In this document: piece by piece, positions 61,942 through 64,000 of the stretch
How the letters are laid out: each line of letters starts with the position of its first letter
Numbering within the stretch: position 1 is the first letter of the stretch
Assembly (NCBI GenBank): GCA_018396705.1
Contig: JAGTQZ010000009.1
Coordinates: 62,001 to 126,000 of the forward strand
Reading direction: 5' to 3'
Source: Candidatus Bathyarchaeota archaeon
GTDB lineage: Archaea; Thermoproteota; Bathyarchaeia; Bathyarchaeales; Bathycorpusculaceae
Length of the DNA: 64,000 nucleotides
Notes under the pieces: model-generated
What the model was told of the DNA's origin: nothing
The model's input: the letters and a program-made list of their open reading frames with translations, nothing else
The model's database searches: none
Made by a program: the position numbers and the translations under genes

Positions 61942-63333
61942 GTGAGTAAGTTTAGGTCACTTTTCTATCCAAACTCTATAGCAGTTCTGGGAGCCACCGA
62001 TAACCCTGCCAGGATCGGCTATGTCTTGGTTAAAAATTTGAGAGAATTTGGTTATGCTGGGAGAGTTTACCCAGTAAATCCGAAACTCAGCGGCAAGGAA
62101 TTGCTGGGCTACAACGTTTACTCAAGTGTGTTAGACATTCCGGACAACATTGATCTAGCAGTTATAGCCGTAAGCGCTAAGGCAAGCATTTCAGTATTAA
62201 AAGAATGTGCATTGAAAGGTGTTAAGTCAGCTATAGTGCTTGCGGCTGGTTTTTCAGAAAGTTCTCTTGAGGAAGGAAAAAGCATGGAGTTTGAAATTCG
62301 GAAGATATCTGAGGAGAGCGGCATGATAATAGTTGGGCCAAATTGCTTGGGCATTTTAAGCGCTCCAAAAAATGTGTGCACATTTCCAGAGGCAGAGTAT
62401 CATGGAAAAGTTGGAAAGATATCCGCTATTTTTCAAAGCGGCTCATTACTAGCAAGTTTCATGTCGATGGCAAATATAAGGGGAGCTTATCTAAATAAGG
62501 GAGTCAGCACAGGTAACGAAGCCGTCACAACCCTGAACGACTTTCTAGAGTACTTTGTAGGTGATCCTGAAACAAACGTAATTGCAATGTATATTGAACA
62601 AGTAAGGAACGGAAAAAGATTCATAGAAATTTGTAGGTCTACAACTAAGCCGCTTGTCGCCCTTAAAATCGGTAAGACTGAGATAGGTAGGTTAGCCGCT
62701 AAGTCACATACAGCCGCACTGGCTGGTTCTATTGAAGTGTGGAACTCCGTTTGCAGATACGCTGGAATAATCCAAGCTAACACTTTTGAACAACTCTACG
62801 ATTTCTCCATGGCTTTAGCCTCGCCCCTGAAACCACGAGGTCGCAATGTTGGAATAGTCACAGCTCCGGGTGGGCCGTCCGTGATCGCAACAGATATGTG
62901 TGGTGAACATGGATTAGCAATTCCTCGACTAAGTAGCGCAAGCATCGATAAGCTCAAAAGTATGCTTCCACCGTTCGCATCCATGGCAAATCCGATAGAT
63001 ATGACAGCATCAGCACTCGAAGACTTAAGCATTTACCATAAAGTTTTAGAGGTTGTCGCATCAGATCAAAATGTAGATGTAATTTTAGTTATTTCCCCTC
63101 TAACGCACCACCTAGAAATAGCCCAAACCACTGCAAACATTGCCAATGAAATTCGAAAACCAGTCGTAGTGGCTTGGACCGGGCTTCTCAACATTGTAGA
63201 GCTTATTAAAGCCATGCGTTTTCTAGGCGAAAGAGGGATACCTAACTATTTTATGCCCGAAAGGGCTGTCGAAGCAATAGCAGTTATGTTACATCAAACT
63301 CAATTGGAAGCTACTAAACCTTACGCTTCATAG
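61942..63333 (+). CDS. acdA: ADP-forming acyl-CoA synthetase alpha subunit
   Basis: A 463-residue subunit that, with the beta subunit, turns acyl-CoA, ADP and phosphate into acid, ATP and CoA. N-terminal CoA-binding Rossmann domain (NSIAVLGATDNPARIGYVL), then two succinyl-CoA-ligase-like domains. The phosphohistidine is the His in KSHTAALAG (about residue 255). Start GTG 61942 with AGGTG at 61931-61935; GTG 61933 is an alternative. Next to iorAB it probably acts on aryl-acetyl-CoA. The beta gene follows 21 bases on. Confidence 0.93.
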   Translation: MSKFRSLFYPNSIAVLGATDNPARIGYVLVKNLREFGYAGRVYPVNPKLSGKELLGYNVYSSVLDIPDNIDLAVIAVSAKASISVLKECALKGVKSAIVLAAGFSESSLEEGKSMEFEIRKISEESGMIIVGPNCLGILSAPKNVCTFPEAEYHGKVGKISAIFQSGSLLASFMSMANIRGAYLNKGVSTGNEAVTTLNDFLEYFVGDPETNVIAMYIEQVRNGKRFIEICRSTTKPLVALKIGKTEIGRLAAKSHTAALAGSIEVWNSVCRYAGIIQANTFEQLYDFSMALASPLKPRGRNVGIVTAPGGPSVIATDMCGEHGLAIPRLSSASIDKLKSMLPPFASMANPIDMTASALEDLSIYHKVLEVVASDQNVDVILVISPLTHHLEIAQTTANIANEIRKPVVVAWTGLLNIVELIKAMRFLGERGIPNYFMPERAVEAIAVMLHQTQLEATKPYAS

Positions 63334-63354
63334 ACATGGAGGAATTATTTGACC

Positions 63355-64000
63355 ATGAGTCATATAATTAGCCAGGCATTAAAAGAAGGCAGAAACCTTT
63401 TATTGGAGCCCGAGGCTAAAAAGTTATGTTCACTTTATGGAATACCAGTACCACGGTACGCAGTAGTGTCAACAGTCGACGAGGCTGTAAAGGCTGCTAA
63501 AGGCATAGGTTTTCCAGTAGTTCTAAAAATAGTCTCCAAAGACATAATTCATAAAAGCGACTCTGGGTGCGTAGTTTTAAATATTAACAGCAGCGAAGAG
63601 GTTGAAAGAGCATTCAAGTATGTGGTAGCTAACGCCTCAAAAGTTGGCTCCAACGTTGAAATAAAGGGTGTGCTTATAGAGGAAATGTTGCCAAAAGGTT
63701 TAGAGGTGGTTGTTGGGGCCCTAGAAGACGCAGAGTTCGGTCCAATAGTGATGTTTGGATTAGGAGGAATATTCATCGAAGTGTTGAGAGATGTCACTTT
63801 CAGAGCAGCACCAATAACCATAGACGAAGCTAAGAAAATGATGAAGGAAGTGAAAGGATACAAACTATTAGAGGGGTACAGAGGGCAAGAACCGGCTGAT
63901 ACAAATGCGCTGGCGAAAATAATCACAGCTGTTTCCCGACTCATAATAGAAAACAAAGAGATATGCCAAATAGACTTAAATCCTGTTATTGTATGGCGGA
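63355..64000 (+). CDS. acdB: ADP-forming acyl-CoA synthetase beta subunit, cut by window edge
   Basis: The N-terminal 215 residues of the ATP-grasp subunit. LEPEAKKLCSLYGIPVPRYA, the ATP-grasp text PVVLKIVSKDIIHKSDSG, then FGPIVMFGLGGIFIEVLRDV and, at the window end, CQIDLNPVIVW are typical for acetyl-CoA synthetase beta subunits (about 230 residues). ATG 63355 or TTG 63349, with GGAGGA at 63338-63343. About 10-20 residues remain beyond the window. Partner of acdA. Confidence 0.93.
   Translation, partial: MSHIISQALKEGRNLLLEPEAKKLCSLYGIPVPRYAVVSTVDEAVKAAKGIGFPVVLKIVSKDIIHKSDSGCVVLNINSSEEVERAFKYVVANASKVGSNVEIKGVLIEEMLPKGLEVVVGALEDAEFGPIVMFGLGGIFIEVLRDVTFRAAPITIDEAKKMMKEVKGYKLLEGYRGQEPADTNALAKIITAVSRLIIENKEICQIDLNPVIVWR

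Noticed and set aside
1-64000. CRISPR arrays, insertion sequences or integrated virus
   Set aside because: I see no regularly spaced direct repeats, transposase or integrase motifs, or att-like duplication next to the single tRNA.

Overview
The window is archaeal. It carries an RNA polymerase operon (rpoB, rpoA), rpl30e, an archaeal NusA-like KH protein, rps12 and rps7, EF-1A, an XPF-type nuclease, a tRNA-Leu with a bulge-helix-bulge intron, AT-rich TATA-type promoters and GAGGT-type ribosome binding sites. FtsZ, an unsplit RpoA, PEF-type cell-surface anchors and aromatic keto-acid fermentation genes point to a TACK-lineage archaeon. My best guess is Bathyarchaeia, but this rests on recognition and was not tested by phylogeny.

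Layout. 1-3.9 kb: DNA ligase (cut by the window edge), an Lrp regulator with a DUF5752 gene, and two unknown genes. 3.96-6.5 kb: a compact minus-strand operon (ECF-type membrane protein, FmdE-like protein, DUF1893, a possible microprotein, thioredoxin, a 46-residue membrane protein) divergent from nikR across a repeat-rich operator. 6.5-9.1 kb: nadA, a THUMP methyltransferase and the intron-containing tRNA-Leu(CAA). 9.1-17.3 kb: rpoB, unsplit rpoA, rpl30e, nusA and a small membrane protein. 17.3-20.6 kb: an overlapping three-gene operon that reads as an SMC5/6-like complex (SMC ATPase, Nse4-like kleisin, Nse1-like winged-helix protein). 20.7-26.5 kb: a decayed gene, ftsZ, unknown proteins, an SPFH protein with three zinc ribbons, and a VTT membrane protein. 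26.6-30.7 kb: thiolase with its DUF35 partner, HAD phosphatase, nitroreductase, TauE permease. 30.9-34.4 kb: rpoH with a eukaryote-like RPB5 N-terminal domain, then tldD and tldE. 34.4-38.3 kb: a GOLD-like membrane protein broken by an in-frame TAA, then nrdR-nrdD-nrdG behind NrdR-like boxes. 38.8-47.6 kb: DUF763, Na/Ca exchanger, ferredoxin, a probable LipS1/LipS2 lipoyl synthase pair, an isopropylmalate-synthase-family enzyme, nitroreductase, hydroxyacyl-CoA dehydrogenase and enoyl-CoA hydratase. 47.8-56.4 kb: XPF nuclease with a coupled unknown protein, EF-1A, a TGS GTPase, rps12-rps7, a surface protein, a lipoate ligase and cysS. 56.4-64 kb: a long inverted repeat, a coiled-coil protein, alpha/beta hydrolase, 2-hydroxyacid dehydrogenase, iorAB and an ADP-forming acyl-CoA synthetase pair.

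How the genes fit together. The iorAB-acdAB block would turn aryl-pyruvates from amino-acid breakdown into aryl-acetyl-CoA and then ATP. Thiolase, hydroxyacyl-CoA dehydrogenase and enoyl-CoA hydratase are part of a beta-oxidation or chain-elongation set. Anaerobic nucleotide reductase, ferredoxin, nitroreductases and the FmdE-like protein fit a strict anaerobe.

The most notable content is eukaryote-like information machinery: a probable SMC5/6-Nse1-Nse4-type operon, a full-length RPB5-like RpoH and an unsplit RpoA.
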